Assembly: GCA_963082975.1 (NCBI GenBank)
Contig: OY720347.1
Span: 27,248,221-27,312,220 of the forward strand
DNA length: 64,000 nucleotides
Reading direction: 5' to 3'
Source: Labia minor
Lineage: Eukaryota; Arthropoda; Insecta; Dermaptera; Spongiphoridae
In this document: positions 45,473 through 57,319 of the stretch, one piece after another
How the letters are laid out: each line of letters begins with the position of its first letter
How positions within the stretch are numbered: the first letter of the stretch is position 1
Notes under the pieces: model-generated
The model's input: the letters and a program-made list of their open reading frames with translations, nothing else
The model's database searches: none
What the model was told of the DNA's origin: nothing
Program-made: the position numbers and the translations under genes

Positions 45473-47699
45473 AATATTTAATTAAGATTGTATAATAATG
45501 TCAATCGGATGCAAGGAGTTACGTTTTTTGTTAATGAGTAATATAATTGGAAACAGGTATTGCTTCACATGAGTCTGCGATTGTTGTTAGCTAGTATAGC
45601 GAGTGATCTCTTCGCTTCCGGCAGAGGGCGCGATCACTGGTAGACAATTGACCATTAAAAAAATTGTTTACTCGCAGTCGTGGGTATCTGATTGATGCAA
45701 AAAATAGATAAAAAACCATCTTTATATATCGTGCTATAATTTGAGCACAATCGATTTAGAATATTTTGAGTTTTTGAAGCGTATACAAACGAACATAATA
45801 TTTTTATTTATATAGATTAACACAAATCATATAAACATTTAGCAAATTTTTAACTTATATAATTAATTTTTCTGAAAAAAAAGATTCCTTTTTGAGAGAA
45901 ATTATAAAATTAACATACATATCTTATAAAGGATAAAAAGTCATTCGAAATTCTATAAAAATCATTGTATTTTTTTAATAAAGTGAAGAAGGATATAGAC
46001 ATATCTATTCAATTTAAGAATATTTTATGAAAATTTTCTCCATTAAGATCCATATGTGGATAAAAATTTTAATGATTCATAAAACAGATTTTATGATAAG
46101 TTATTAAAAATGTTTACTAACTTTAATGTTTATTTGTTCCATTTTTTCCATTAGATTTTCCCAAATTAAACAATAGAAAAGAGGCCATCTTTCTCAATTC
46201 AACACAATTCTAAGTAATAATTTCGATATCTTAAAATTGATTTTTGCATTAATATTCATCGATCCTCATTCTATCCATTAATTTTTCTTTAAAATTTTTT
46301 TATACATAATCAAAATATGTATATTCTAAGGATACACAGCAATTTTCATTAATATTTCAATAATTAATAGATTTGCGGATTTTCCATTTTGTTTAATTTT
46401 TATCTTTCTAATGAATACCCACACAACGACATTTGTAAAATTTTTATTGATACAATATTTAATTACGTATCACAATCCTTTGTTGATTTAAAGCCCTTTG
46501 TTTGAATTTATTTGAAACGAAAAGATTTTAATGGAAATTTATCGAAAAAGTTATTTATTAAAAAAAAATATATAAAAAGATAAATTGTGCAAAAATCATT
46601 GATGTTAATTGACTGTTACAAGCTGCTCTGGCTTAGCCATTAAGCTAAATTAGCCTCTGTTTAAAACATTAAGAGAAGGAAAGCCTGCCTTTACAGGGTG
46701 TTCATCAAATTCTAACCACTTTATTTGAAAAATTGAAAATATTTTCTTATGTATCTTAAAACATCAAATTATTATATGAATTAAGTTAATATTTATATGT
46801 AATTAATCTTATATTATTTTGTAATTCAATTGTTCTATTATTAATTATTAATTTAATTCCGTTTAAATATTTCAAAAAATCATTTTTCTCTTGGTTTTTT
46901 GAATTTAATACTTTTCTAATTTATTATTCCTAAAATGTTCATTTATTTATATAAAAGTTGTTACGAGTGTTAATTATTTATGAAGAAATTTCTATAAATT
47001 TTAACTTTTTTGAATAAATGAGAGTGATCTATTTTAGGCCTGGTGTGAAGTTTAAATAATATTCTTACTCATTGATATAATATTAATGCAAATCCACAAT
47101 CGTTTAATGAGGAAGGTGGCAACATTGAGTTATTTTGAGTGTAATGAAAATTTCATCAAAAAGATAGTCAAAATAGAAAACTAATTATTGTGCTTTTATT
47201 CACTTTTCATTTGTTAACAAAAACTTAAAAATATATAAATTTTTAAGGGAAATTTAAAATAAGAAGCTGATAATATATTTCAAGCCTATAAGAGTATAAC
47301 AATAGGAGGTGATCATTAATTAAAATGTCTTTTCGAGTTATTGTATGAAAATAAAAAATTTAACTTCAATTACGCTAACCCTTTATCATTAAAATTTATA
47401 ATTTATCGTTATTATACGTGTATAATGTATTAATATATAATTTGTTGAAAACTTTTTTTTTTAATAAAATATTACTTGTATGGGAACACGATAAATCTTT
47501 ATTTCTAATAAAGTTTTAATTTAGAAATAGGCTGTATATATTCTTTTGAAAATATGTTTAAATAAACCGATAGTTTCAGTTAACAAAAGTTGATGAAATT
47601 TCATCTGCTTATTTTCATATTATGAAATGATGTCTACAAATTTTGAATGTAATCTGATGAGTTTTAAACATAGTTTACCTTTAAGATTTAAATTGAGAA
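45473..47699. other. AT-rich non-coding stretch
   Basis: A mixed-composition patch at 45,590-45,660 contains GTGATC ... GCAGAGGGCGCGATCAC, an inverted repeat. TTACAGGGTGTTCATCAAAT at 46,691-46,710 resembles a DNA-transposon terminus but has no partner. Otherwise nothing. Confidence 0.4.
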
Positions 47700-50478
47700 C
47701 TTTAGAACCGAGTGTTTCAAAGGAAGAAACCTTCTTAAAACTATTTTGTCGAGAGGTTATAATATTCTATCTACTGGTAAGCCAACTTATCGGCCCTCAG
47801 ATCCCAGTAGATTGCCTGATCTACTGGATTTCTTTGTATCTAATAGTTTGACAAATTCATACTATACCTTTTCAACTTCAAATTGGGATTAAACACTTTC
47901 AAATTGGGATTAAACACTTTCAAATTGGGAATAATTAATTTGAAGCTGAAAAAACACAACAACAAAATGGAATACTTAATACCAAATTAAGTAAAGATGT
48001 GGAGAAAGAGTATCGTTTACAGAAGCTAGAAAACATAATAATTGAAAACATGGGATACCTAACAGTTGTGGAATCCACCAGATATATCGCTCATATACAA
48101 AGATTTACCTGATGCATTAAATATGACGAATGTTCGATTTTAATTATTTTTCCTTTATTAAGAAATTTATAACTTATTTTTGTATTTTATATTTAATAAA
48201 AAGTGATTAGTTTTTTGATTTTTATTTGTATATAATTGTTCTTTTTCAGCTTGAAATTAATTATTTCCAAAGTGTTTAATCCCATTTGAAAATGTTTAGT
48301 CCCAATATGAAGTTGAAAAGGTATAGACTATCGAAGAATGTTTGGATCTTAGCTCTGACTACACCCCAGTGATTGCTACTATAAGCTCCATAATTTTAAA
48401 AAAGAAAGAACCCCTACAATCTGCTCTTAAAAAGACTAACTGGGTCTTTTCAAACAAAATATTGAAGATAATCTAAATACTAAAATCCTCTTTAAAACTG
48501 AAGAAGGTATTGAACACGCAATTGAATATTTCAATAAAAATATTCATGATTCAGCTTGGCTATCTACACCAAAAATGGACAATCAAGAAAAGCAAATAAA
48601 TTACCCAATGGAGATTAAAGAAAAACTGAAAGGGAAAAGAATACTTTTCGAAAAATATGGCAAAGGAGTCAATACCCACGAGATAAACTGGCATTCAATA
48701 GGGTATCAAAAGAATTTAAGAAGCTAATTATAAAAAACAAAAACGATACTTTGCAAGACTTCCTTTCAAATTTATCTCCTCAAGGAAATAATGATCATTC
48801 TCTTTGGAATGCAACTAAATATTTAAAAAGACCCAAGCAACTTGTAACCCCATTAAAAACCGATACAAATACTTGGGCCAGAACAAATACAGAAAAAGCT
48901 GAAACTTTCTCTAAACATTTGGAATATACTTTCAATCCTTTTCCTCAAACTTGTCCAAACCATGAGAATCTAGAAATAGAAAACTTTCTGGATTCTTCAT
49001 TACACAGTTATCTCCTCAAATTCAATCTTTCACTACAAAAGAAGCCGAAAAGCTCATCAAACAGGAGAAAATCCCTCGGATATGACCTAATCACTGTTGA
49101 GGTCTTAAAAAACTCCCGAAAAAGGAATACTTCTACTCACTGAAATATTCAATGCAATTTTAAGAACTCGCAATTTCCCAATTCAATGGAAAATTACCCA
49201 TATTATCATGATTCTTAAATCAGGAAAACAAGGCTCGGAAGTCTCCTCAAATCGACTAATTAGTCTTCTTCCCCAAACATCAAAAATATTCCGAAAACTT
49301 ATTTTAACGCGACTATAGACTGATGTCGAAATTGATGAAATATTACCCGATCATCAATATGGATTTAAACGCCAACTCTACTTCAGAACAAATTCATCGA
49401 ATTGTTAACGTTATCCAAACAACCCTGGAAGAAAAGAAGATATGTTCCGGCGTGTTTCTCGATGTAAAACAAGCATTTGACAAAGTTTGGCATCAAGGAC
49501 TTTTATATAAAATAAAAAAAATATTATTGGATATTTAAATCATACCTTCAAGATCGCAGTTTCCAAGTTCAGATAGAAAATGAGTTATCTCAATATCATC
49601 CAATACGAGCAGGGGTTCCCCAAGGCAGCATACTTGGACGATTTCTATATTCCGTGTATACTGCGGACATACCAACAAGTGAAAACTCATTTATTGCTAT
49701 CTATGCTGATGATACCTCCATACTAGTAACCAGCTCACATCAAGGCACTGCTTCGAATAAACTTCAAGAAAAACTGGAGGATTTATGTAAACGAGACCAA
49801 ATCGAATCACATCACTTTCACAAATAGAAAAAACATATGTCCATACATTTACCTAAATTCCCAAATCATTCCCCAAAGTAACTCTGTGAATTACCTTGTA
49901 CTGCATCTTGATTCGAAAATAAACTGGAAAATTCAAATAGATAAAAAGAAGAATGAATTAAAAATCAAATATAAAAAAATGTATTGGCTGTTGGGAAAAA
50001 ACTCACAACTTACACTCAAAACAAAAGTACTGCTTTACAAGTCAATGCTTAAGCCAATCCGGCAATAATCATGTCAAATCTGGGGAACTGCCAGTGAGTC
50101 CAATATAAATAAAACACAAAGAGTGTAATCCAAAATACTTAGATGCATAGGAAATGCACCTTGGTACGTCTCAAATGCAAGCTTGCACAATGACCTTCTC
50201 GTCCCGCCAGTCAGAGAAGTGATCCATCAGTCATTCATCAAACATTTAAAAAACTTGAAAATCATCCAAATGTATCAGCGATTGCTCTCCTGGGCAACAG
50301 TGAAGTCTACATGAGACTTAAGAAGACCCATGTTCTCGATATTAATGAGCGTGCTATATCAGAAAACCGTAGGGTGAAACTAAAATGTGAGTGTGAGAGT
50401 GTATGTAAATTATCAAATTTACTTATAGCTCGAAAACTGAGCTGATTGTAAATAGAAAATAATAAAAAAAAAAAAAAA
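47700..50478 (+). pseudogene. Jockey-type LINE, long but multiply broken copy
   Basis: Starts in the endonuclease domain (KGRNLLKTI, STGKPTYRPSDPSRLPDLLD) and, after the MITE at 47,862-48,326, resumes CLDLSSDYTPVIATI (the SDH-like motif). Linker coding follows; then the RT: GYDLIT near 49,080, DHQYGF at about 49,351, FLDVKQAFDKVWHQGLLYKI (motif A, about 49,457-49,520), GVPQGSILG at about 49,614, and YADDT at 49,702-49,716. Thumb region VNYLVLHLDSKINWKIQI and WGTASESNIN, then ILRCIGNAPWYVSN. It ends in a poly(A) run at 50,462-50,478. About ten frame breaks. The open pieces (48,751-49,143; 49,323-49,538; 49,886-50,068) are parts of one ORF2. It is 5'-truncated. Confidence 0.87.
47862..48326. 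mobile_element. MITE with about 80-bp terminal inverted repeats, inside the LINE
   Basis: Ends CTATACCTTTTCAACTTCA and its inverse. The left arm contains a duplicated TTTCAAATTGGGATTAAACAC unit absent from the right arm. Inverted repeats run to AATTAATTTGAAGCTGAAAAA. The interior (48,000-48,142) looks coding-derived: frames read VEKEYRLQKLENIIIENMGY and NPPDISLIYKDLPDALNMTN, the latter ending at a TAA. The family is unrecognised. It lies between PDLLDFFVSNSLTNSY and TIEECLDLSSDYTP of the LINE endonuclease, so it is younger than the LINE. Confidence 0.78.
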
Positions 50479-50512
50479 ATTAAATTAAATTAAATTAATT
50501 TTTCTATCTACA

Positions 50513-50759
50513 TCATAGGTTCCCAAACTTTTTTTTTGTCGTGGACCCCTTGGCATGTTTTTCGGTTTTTGGGTAGACCCCCTAAATTGATTTTGTTCTT
50601 TTATAAACGATCTACCTTTTTTTTAGAGAAATATTCAAAAAATCCATGTCGGGAAACACGTGGACCCCTTAGACTTAAATTTGTTATTCGCTACCGTAGA
50701 CCCCCTGGGGGTTAAAATAGACCCCCAGGGGTTCAAATAGACCACTTTGGGAACCTATG
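50513..50759. mobile_element. hAT MITE, family P
   Basis: Ends CATAGGTTCCCAAACTTT and inverted CATAGGTTCCCAAAGTGG. Exact 8-bp duplication ATCTACAT (50,505-50,512 and 50,760-50,767). The interior repeats GGACCCCTT / AGACCCCCT motifs. Single copy. Confidence 0.85.
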
Positions 50760-50767
50760 ATCTACAT

Positions 50768-52219
50768 CTTTAATCAGTCAACCCTCATATTGTATAAACA
50801 TGTTAGTGTTAAAACCTCCACCTAAGAATAGTGAATAATGCCCCTTTTGGAACTATGGTACTGCTTAACTCTTAACACTAATTTTTTGATATCTCTAAAA
50901 ATCCTCTCCCTCTCTAGCACATAATCAGACATTATTTAATATGTTTTTTTTTAATTAAATTTAGAGAATATGCTTTAATTTTATAATTAAAATTAAGCCT
51001 AATCAAAAAATATCCATGATTTTATTAATAATAATGTTTACATGGTGTACTACAATTAAACATTTATAAAACTTAATTTGTACAAAATGATATTTCAAGT
51101 GCAATAGAATTAAATTAATTTGATACCCATTAAATAAATATAATTTAATTCATTTATCATCAATTAGTTTTGGAATTGAACAAGCAATTTATAATAATAT
51201 TATATAAATCCTTCTTTTTATTTATTTTTAATTTTGTTCTTTATCAAAATTTTAATAAAGATTAAATTTTATTCATAGCCTGTACTAATTTCACTTTATA
51301 AAATTTAATCATATTCATAATATTATATATATAGATATATATATTATAAAATAAATCAAATAATTTTCCCTACAAATGTTAACTCATTAGAATTTGTTTA
51401 GATATTTAATTATTAAAATAAATTATATATAAATATCATAACTCACACAATGCGGGTATATAATTTAATTATATATGATTTTTATTTAAATTGGAATTTC
51501 TATTGTCTATTAAAACGAATTTCATTTTACATATAAACCTTTTTTCACCAATTAAACGATTAATTTCATCTTCCATACAAACAATTAATTTAAATCCACA
51601 GGTTGAAAATATAAGTCTAGTAATATTAATTAATATAAATTTATTAGAAAATAAAATAAAAAAACTATAAAATAATTAATTTGAAATTTAATTTATATAA
51701 TTTATGTACCTACTAGTTAATTGAAAGTATATGCATTCAAAATTTATATATTTTTCAGTTTGTTCCGAGAAGAACTGTTTATATTTTAATTTTAATCTCT
51801 ATAATCAAAAAGACTCGTTAAATTTAACTTATGACTACATCATTTACTCTTCAAGATGATGATGATAAAGTATACTATAATAAAGCTCCCATTCAACAAC
51901 TTACAATTCATTCATAAAACATTTTGTTTATTTATAAAAATGTAGGAATTATAATGTATATATCAGTCGAATAAAAAATATGTAAATTAAATTAAATCTT
52001 CATTATTTTTATTTTAGTTTTTTTTTTGCCTAAAAAATATCTGATTCCAAATATATATATAGTATTGTAAATGAAATTAATGAATATATGTATATATATT
52101 TTTTGTGAAATTTTGATTAAATATATTTGATTTAATATAGGTATTTATAAATCATATCTATATCAATATTATAATTTTAAAAAATATTTAATATGTTCAT
52201 AAAAAAGGAATATAAGCCT
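50768..52219. other. AT-rich non-coding stretch
   Basis: Nothing recognisable beyond (TA)n around 51,325-51,345. Confidence 0.5.
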
Positions 52220-52223
52220 TTAG

Positions 52224-52333
52224 TACCGGGACCCCGAGCCTCGGCTCGGTACTTAAGTTAAAAAAAATGATTCATTATTATTGGGTTTGGCTGGTAATAT
52301 TAATACCTGGGACACCGAGCTGTCGCTCGACCC
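52224..52333 (+). repeat. Family H hairpin repeats, two units
   Basis: Unit 1 (52,224-52,251): GTACCG ... CGGTAC encloses GAGCCTCGGCTC, a strong nested hairpin. Unit 2 (52,303-52,333): TACCTGGGACACCGAGCTGT and CGCTCGACCC, with the arms CGAGC/GCTCG. Both share the TACC(T)GGGAC(A/C)CCGA start, so they are diverged versions of one short repeat. Confidence 0.6.
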
Positions 52334-52435
52334 TTTAAAAAATATTAATCTACAATTAATTATTTATTACAATTATTAAATGTTGCATCATTGCATCAAT
52401 CTGATTAAAATGAATTGAACTGGGGTCCTCAATAA

Positions 52436-52722
52436 TACAAACAAACAATTTTAGCTAGCATAATAAGATTAATCCAAGTAATATCGTCTATTTCTATTCG
52501 ACACTATTTTCAGTTATGAAATGAACAGTCAGTAGAGAGTAAAAAAATTGTAATTGAAGACCGTTGTTTTTAAAAATAATTAAATTATTTTATAGATTAT
52601 AAAATAAAAATTATTGTATTAACATTAAAAATATTGAAATAAAAAAATAATAGTTTGATTTAATAAACTAAAATATTATAAACATTTTTAATGTGAATTT
52701 CTCAGGGAGGTAGGGAGCCCAA
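52436..52722 (+). repeat. Family I repeat, shortened second copy
   Basis: It shares ACAAACAATTTTAGCTAGCATAAT with 39,420 and then jumps to the part matching 40,295-40,560 (GTCTATTTCTATTCGACACT, CAGTCAGTAGAGAGTAAAAA, AGGGAGGTAGGGAGC). Blocks X and Y are missing. Confidence 0.65.
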
Positions 52723-52998
52723 TTCATTTAACCATCCATGTTGTATAAGGAATCTTAATTTCTTAACACTCCGTTTTTTCAAATTTAAAATAGAGGGAGA
52801 GAAAGAGTTTCAATTATATTCGAATAGTCTATATATTCTATATATGAGTATTTTTTTTTCTGAATTTAATACCAAGTTGATTTTCAAAATTTTCTATTCT
52901 TTATGCATATGATTGATTACATGTGTTAAAATTTAAACAAATTCAAATATTCTAATTTATAAATTTATATAAAATTTAATATTATTTTTTCGAGACTA

Positions 52999-53097
52999 AT
53001 GGCAAATACCGGTGGCCCTAGTCAGAGCAAGAGAAGACTCCTTTTGGTAGCGGCCCAGTCGATGATGTTATATGGATCGGAGATTTGGGCTTTACAA
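52999..53097 (+). pseudogene. R1-like LINE reverse transcriptase fragment
   Basis: An open run of 33 codons reads MANTGGPSQSKRRLLLVAAQ then SMMLYGSEIWALQ. The pattern NxGGPxxSKRRLL, ten residues, LLYG(A/S)xIWA is characteristic of the RT C-terminal (thumb) region of R1-clade and related elements. Nothing on either side extends it, so it is a small relic in AT-rich DNA. Confidence 0.72.
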
Positions 53098-53211
53098 CTA
53101 TATTTTAAGTGAAAAAATGATTTCTTGGTTATATAAAAATTAAAATATGATTCTTTATATCTTTATTATACAGAAAAGTAGGCGTGTTAATATAAAATAT
53201 ATACCTGGGAC

Positions 53212-53240
53212 ACCGAACTATCACTCGACCCTTTAACCAA
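53212..53240 (+). repeat. Family H hairpin repeat, third unit
   Basis: TACCTGGGACACCGAACTAT then CACTCGACCC, like 52,303 but with the hairpin arms mutated. The following CTTTAA is also shared. Confidence 0.55.
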
Positions 53241-53736
53241 TTTATACAATTTATTTTTATATACTTAAAATTTTACAATTTTTTAATTATTTATTATAAT
53301 TGTTAAATGGGATTTCTAAAAATGACCCATTAAAAATTTGTTTCCTAAAATGTTTCAAATTAATTAAAATAAATTGTATAAATGTTCATTTATAAAATCT
53401 ATATATCTGTGAGTTTGTTTTTCGATTTTTTAAATTTTGATTTTGGATTCGATTAGAGCTTAAAATGTGTAAATGTAAAGTGGTCTTGGTTTTTTTAAAA
53501 TTCGTTTGGGAACATGGTCAAATCGGCAGTCAAAGTTGAAAATTCCCCATATATTATAACTACTGTAATTAGTATTATTATAATGTAAAATTATAAAGAA
53601 AAAATGTTTAGACATTATTATAGACATTTTCATTCTGTAAATTAAATAATTTTATTTCATTTAAATAAATATCTATTTTTAAATATTTTTTTCTCTCTAC
53701 ATTATTTATCTAATTCTCACAATATATTAAGATCAT

Positions 53737-53763
53737 ACCGGGACCCCGAGCCTCGGCTCTGTA
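53737..53763 (+). repeat. Family H hairpin repeat, fourth unit
   Basis: ACCGGGACCCCGAGCCTCGG then CTCTGTA, like 52,225; the shared tail TTAAGTTAAAAAAAATRATTCATTATTATTG extends about 30 bp further in both. Confidence 0.6.
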
Positions 53764-53819
53764 ATTAAGTTAAAAAAAAATAATTCATTATTATTGATAA
53801 ATATATATCGTAATTTATA

Positions 53820-54600
53820 ATTATAAAATATTATTAAAATATATATTTTTAATTTTATTTCGAAATTAAATAAAAAATTTTAAAATATTTTAAATATAAA
53901 AAAAATATTAATACAATATTCTTTAAAAAAAGGCGGGAGTCAAATTTCAATATAAATGTCATTTGTGATGTCATCAATATATAAATTAATAATAAATAAT
54001 ATTAATAAATATTAAATTTAATAAAAGAACAATGAATAAATAAATATAAAATAGTAATTTATTAAAATGTAAACAATAGATAAAAAGAAAAAAAATAACA
54101 AATTCATTATTTTCATTTTCATTTTTAAATAACGATTCACCCGGAGAGTTTCGAACCGACGAAATCCACTCGTTAAAACATCACTTTACCATCTGAACTA
54201 AATATATTTAGATAAAAAATTGTCATTTTTTTACTGTCTTAGCAGGCAGATTTGATGTTTTTTATTTTATTTTTTTTTTTTTGAGAGAGATTAATAAATA
54301 TCTATATATATTTTATTAAAAATAAATATTTTTAATTTTATTTCGAAATTAAATAATAAATTTTAAAATATTTTAAATAAAGAAAAATATTAATACAAAT
54401 AAAAATGGAGGCCAATTTTGACGTTTTCCATATATAATTTTCAATTAAGAAATTAATAATGAAGCTGTAAGTTTCAAAAGATGTGATCAATAAAACTCAA
54501 TTTTTCTTTATAAATACTATATCTAGTGTGAATTTGAAAAAAATCGTTAGAGCGGTTTTTGAGAACCAATATATATAGATAGATAGATATATACAATTTT
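53820..54600. repeat. AT-rich repeat pair and putative Helitron-type end
   Basis: About 110 bp (AATTTTATTTCGAAATTAAA, TTTTAAAATATTTTAAATA) occurs at 53,835-53,935 and again at 54,320-54,410. The right part (54,500-54,600) has AAAATCGTTAGAGCGGTTTT followed by GAGAACCAATATATATAGAT; inverted it starts TCTATATATATTGGTTC, like a Helitron 5' end. The family I start ACAATTTTAGCTAGCATAAT follows at 54,589. Confidence 0.45.
54131..54206 (-). ncRNA. tRNA-like sequence (pseudo-tRNA or SINE head)
   Basis: On the minus strand TAGTTCAGATGGTAAAGTGA fits a polymerase III A box (TRGYNNANNGG) and GTCGGTTCGAAACTCTC fits a B box (GGTTCGANNC) about 35 bases later, the normal tRNA spacing. The acceptor, D, anticodon and T stems do not pair well, so it is not a functional tRNA. 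A tRNA-derived SINE or tRNA pseudogene is likely. Confidence 0.5.
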
Positions 54601-56649
54601 AGCTAGCATAATAAGATAAGATTTAATTATACCATATCTAATTATGATTAATAACATATCTACTATTTTTTTACAAATGATAAAATGGAGGAAAATTTAC
54701 TTGAATTATTAGCATTTTTTTGTATTTTTTTTTTAATTATATTTTTTTATAAACATGTTCATATCGATATGTTTAATATGAATATATTTTATTTTTAAAA
54801 TTAATGTTTATTTAGTAAAAGTTTGCTTAATTAACATTAGTTTTAGCTTTTCCGAAACTAGATTATTTACCTCTCTCTCTCACTCAATTTCAAATTAATA
54901 AATTATTTTCGTCAAATTATTAATAAAAATATAAGAAATAATTAATTAAATTTACAATATAATTTTTACAGATATAAAAAAGTATGTTTATACTTATAGA
55001 TATATAAAACTTTTGTGAAGTTTTTTTATTTATTATTTTTTTGGCATATACTAACATATTAGAGTTAGTCCATTTCTACAATACATCTATTAAACATTTT
55101 AATTTTATTATAAATTTTTGTTGAAACTTTTTTATGAATAAATTAAAAATTCTAATTTGTGTCATTTATCTTATCTAATTATTCACTTCACCTTAATTTT
55201 GTTTGATAGACAATATTATATACTAAAGACATTATCTTTAACTTTTACAATGGGAAGTGTGGGTGGAGAGGTTTGAAATGTACTTTCAATTTAATTTTAT
55301 ATATGTACCCACTATTTTTTTTGTATCTAAAATTTTTATATTATATTGATTTTTTAATTATAAAATTTTCACTCCATTTTCTCTCGCAACACTACGTATG
55401 AATATATATAAACATATACACGGACATTTATATATAGAGACATATATATAGACATTTAGGGCAAAACAACATTTGGCGCCTTTTCATGCAAGAATATACA
55501 ACACAGACCATCTCTATTAAGTTTTGGACCACAGACCATCTCTATATACAAATTTATTGCAAATTAAAAAAAGCAAAAAAAAGAGCAAAAAATCAAAAAA
55601 TGAAAATTACACAAAAATATTTTATTTTTCTATCAGCGCCCTGCTTGCCCGCCACTTCATTTGATGCTGTATAAATTATTTACATGTTTAATTTTCATCT
55701 ATATAACCTTTTAATGAAAATTCTAATAAATAAGAAACATATCACAAATGAACTATTAAAGTTTTTATTTACTCTTAAGAATATTTCTTTTACTTAACTT
55801 AATTAATTCTAAAGTTATAAACATATTATAGACTTAAATTTAATTATATATATAATATATTCATTGTCAGTTTCAAAAATCGACAGAATGCTTTATTTTT
55901 ACTATTTTTTTATAGTTGCTTTATAACCAAATAAAAATGTCAGGACATTTTTTACTAAAAGTCACACTAGTATTTCACATTAAAACATTACCAGTTCTAG
56001 GGATAATTCAGCCTTTGCCTTCAGTCGTCCCTTTAAACGATACTATAAAAATGGAAGGGAAAATTAAGTAGGGATAGATTTTTTAATAAGTGTATTTAAA
56101 TTACACAGAAGTACTGATGGTATAAACAACGATTAATTGTATAATATGACTAAATGCTCTAAGAATGAAAGAAAATGTTAATCATTGAATTTTGTATTGT
56201 AAAGAAATTGTTATGTAATGCTGAATGTGCCTTTATACACATTTTAGAAATAAATAAAATAATTAAATAAGTCTATTTAAACCTAAAGAGTAAATTTATT
56301 AGTAACAAAAAACAAACTAAGAAAAACTTAGGAAATATTAAATATAATATAAATATATAGTGTTATTATTAAAATAATATTAAATTTTATATTTTGGTAA
56401 ATATTGATTATTTTGAATATTTGTTTTAAGTGAAAAAAATCAATAACTGAAATTAGTTTTCATGTATCGAATAATGTTTTGAAAATAGACTTTATCATAA
56501 AAACAATTATAAAGTTTAATATCATTTTGAAATTTTAATCAAATGCTCCAAATTTTTACATATATAATTTAACATTTGTTCCATTTTCGCCTAAGATATT
56601 AGGAGACAAAGTTAACTTTTTGTGATAAGTTAAGTGTGATACTCTTGGT
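54601..56649. other. AT-rich non-coding stretch
   Basis: Nothing recognisable. A patch at 55,400-55,680 is slightly richer (CTATCAGCGCCCTGCTTGCC) with the phrase ACAGACCATCTCTAT occurring twice 31 bp apart (about 55,503 and 55,534). The 62-codon frame there has no motif. Confidence 0.45.
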
Positions 56650-56975
56650 CAGTGGTGCACAACCTATCTTGATTTGCGACCCCCAATTTTTTGTTAAAAA
56701 TTTGTCGCGACCCCTGATGGGTGGGCACACTTGGCCATATAAGATCGAAAAATATTTTAGAGCCTGATCGCAAAATCATTTTACCTTTTTTTATGTTTTT
56801 TAGAACCATATTGAAAAAATTGAGAAATCGAAAATGCTTCAAGAACTTGATTTGAATGCGGGCACTTGGGCAATCTGGTCCCCGCGGGTACCTGGTTGCC
56901 GACCCCTAATATAAAGTTCTTTAAATTTGGCGACCGTGAAAATTTTTCTCGCGACATACGGGTTGCGCACCACTG
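56650..56975. mobile_element. hAT MITE, family N
   Basis: Ends CAGTGGTGCACAACC and GGTTGCGCACCACTG. Flanks CTCTTGGT and CTCTTGGA match at 7 of 8 (56,642-56,649; 56,976-56,983). 326 bp, with TTTGCGACCCCC / GTCGCGACCCCTG repeats inside. The 70-codon minus frame is a by-product. Confidence 0.85.
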
Positions 56976-57084
56976 CTCTTGGATATGATCTGAATAGTAA
57001 TCGATAACATTAGAAAATTTAAAAAATAACCAATTTTTAAAGAATAAGAAATTAATATTAATGTAAGTATAAGATATTCTAAAT

Positions 57085-57311
57085 CAGGGGTGGGCAAATA
57101 CTTTTAAGAGCGGGCCAAAATGAAATTTTCAAAATGTCTCCCGGGCCGAAAACACCAAACCGCGACATTCGTAAGAAAAATTTACCTTTTTTAGAGCTAT
57201 ATTGAATGAAAGATCGAAATAAAAGCCAAACTTTTTCAACAGACCGGCGGGCCGGATAAAATAAGCAAAAGGGCCGGATCCGGCCCGCGGGCCGGCTTTT
57301 GCCCACCCATG
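57085..57311. mobile_element. hAT MITE, family O
   Basis: Ends CAGGGGTGGGCAAATAC and inverted CATGGGTGGGCAAAAGC. Exact 8-bp duplication TTCTAAAT (57,077-57,084; 57,312-57,319). The GC-rich inner sequence (GGGCCGGATCCGGCCCGCGG) is palindromic. Overlapping minus-strand frames are by-products of the GC-rich sequence. Confidence 0.87.
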
Positions 57312-57319
57312 TTCTAAAT

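Noticed and set aside
45590-45660. Possible Helitron 3' end (inverted GTGATC/GATCAC near TTAGCTAGT)
   Set aside because: Hairpin and CTAG order do not match the Helitron rule and no related copy is present.
46691-46725. TTACAGGGTGTTCATCAAAT as a DNA transposon terminus
   Set aside because: No inverted partner or target duplication found in the window.
56630-56842. 70-codon minus-strand frame
   Set aside because: Lies in hAT MITE N; no motif.
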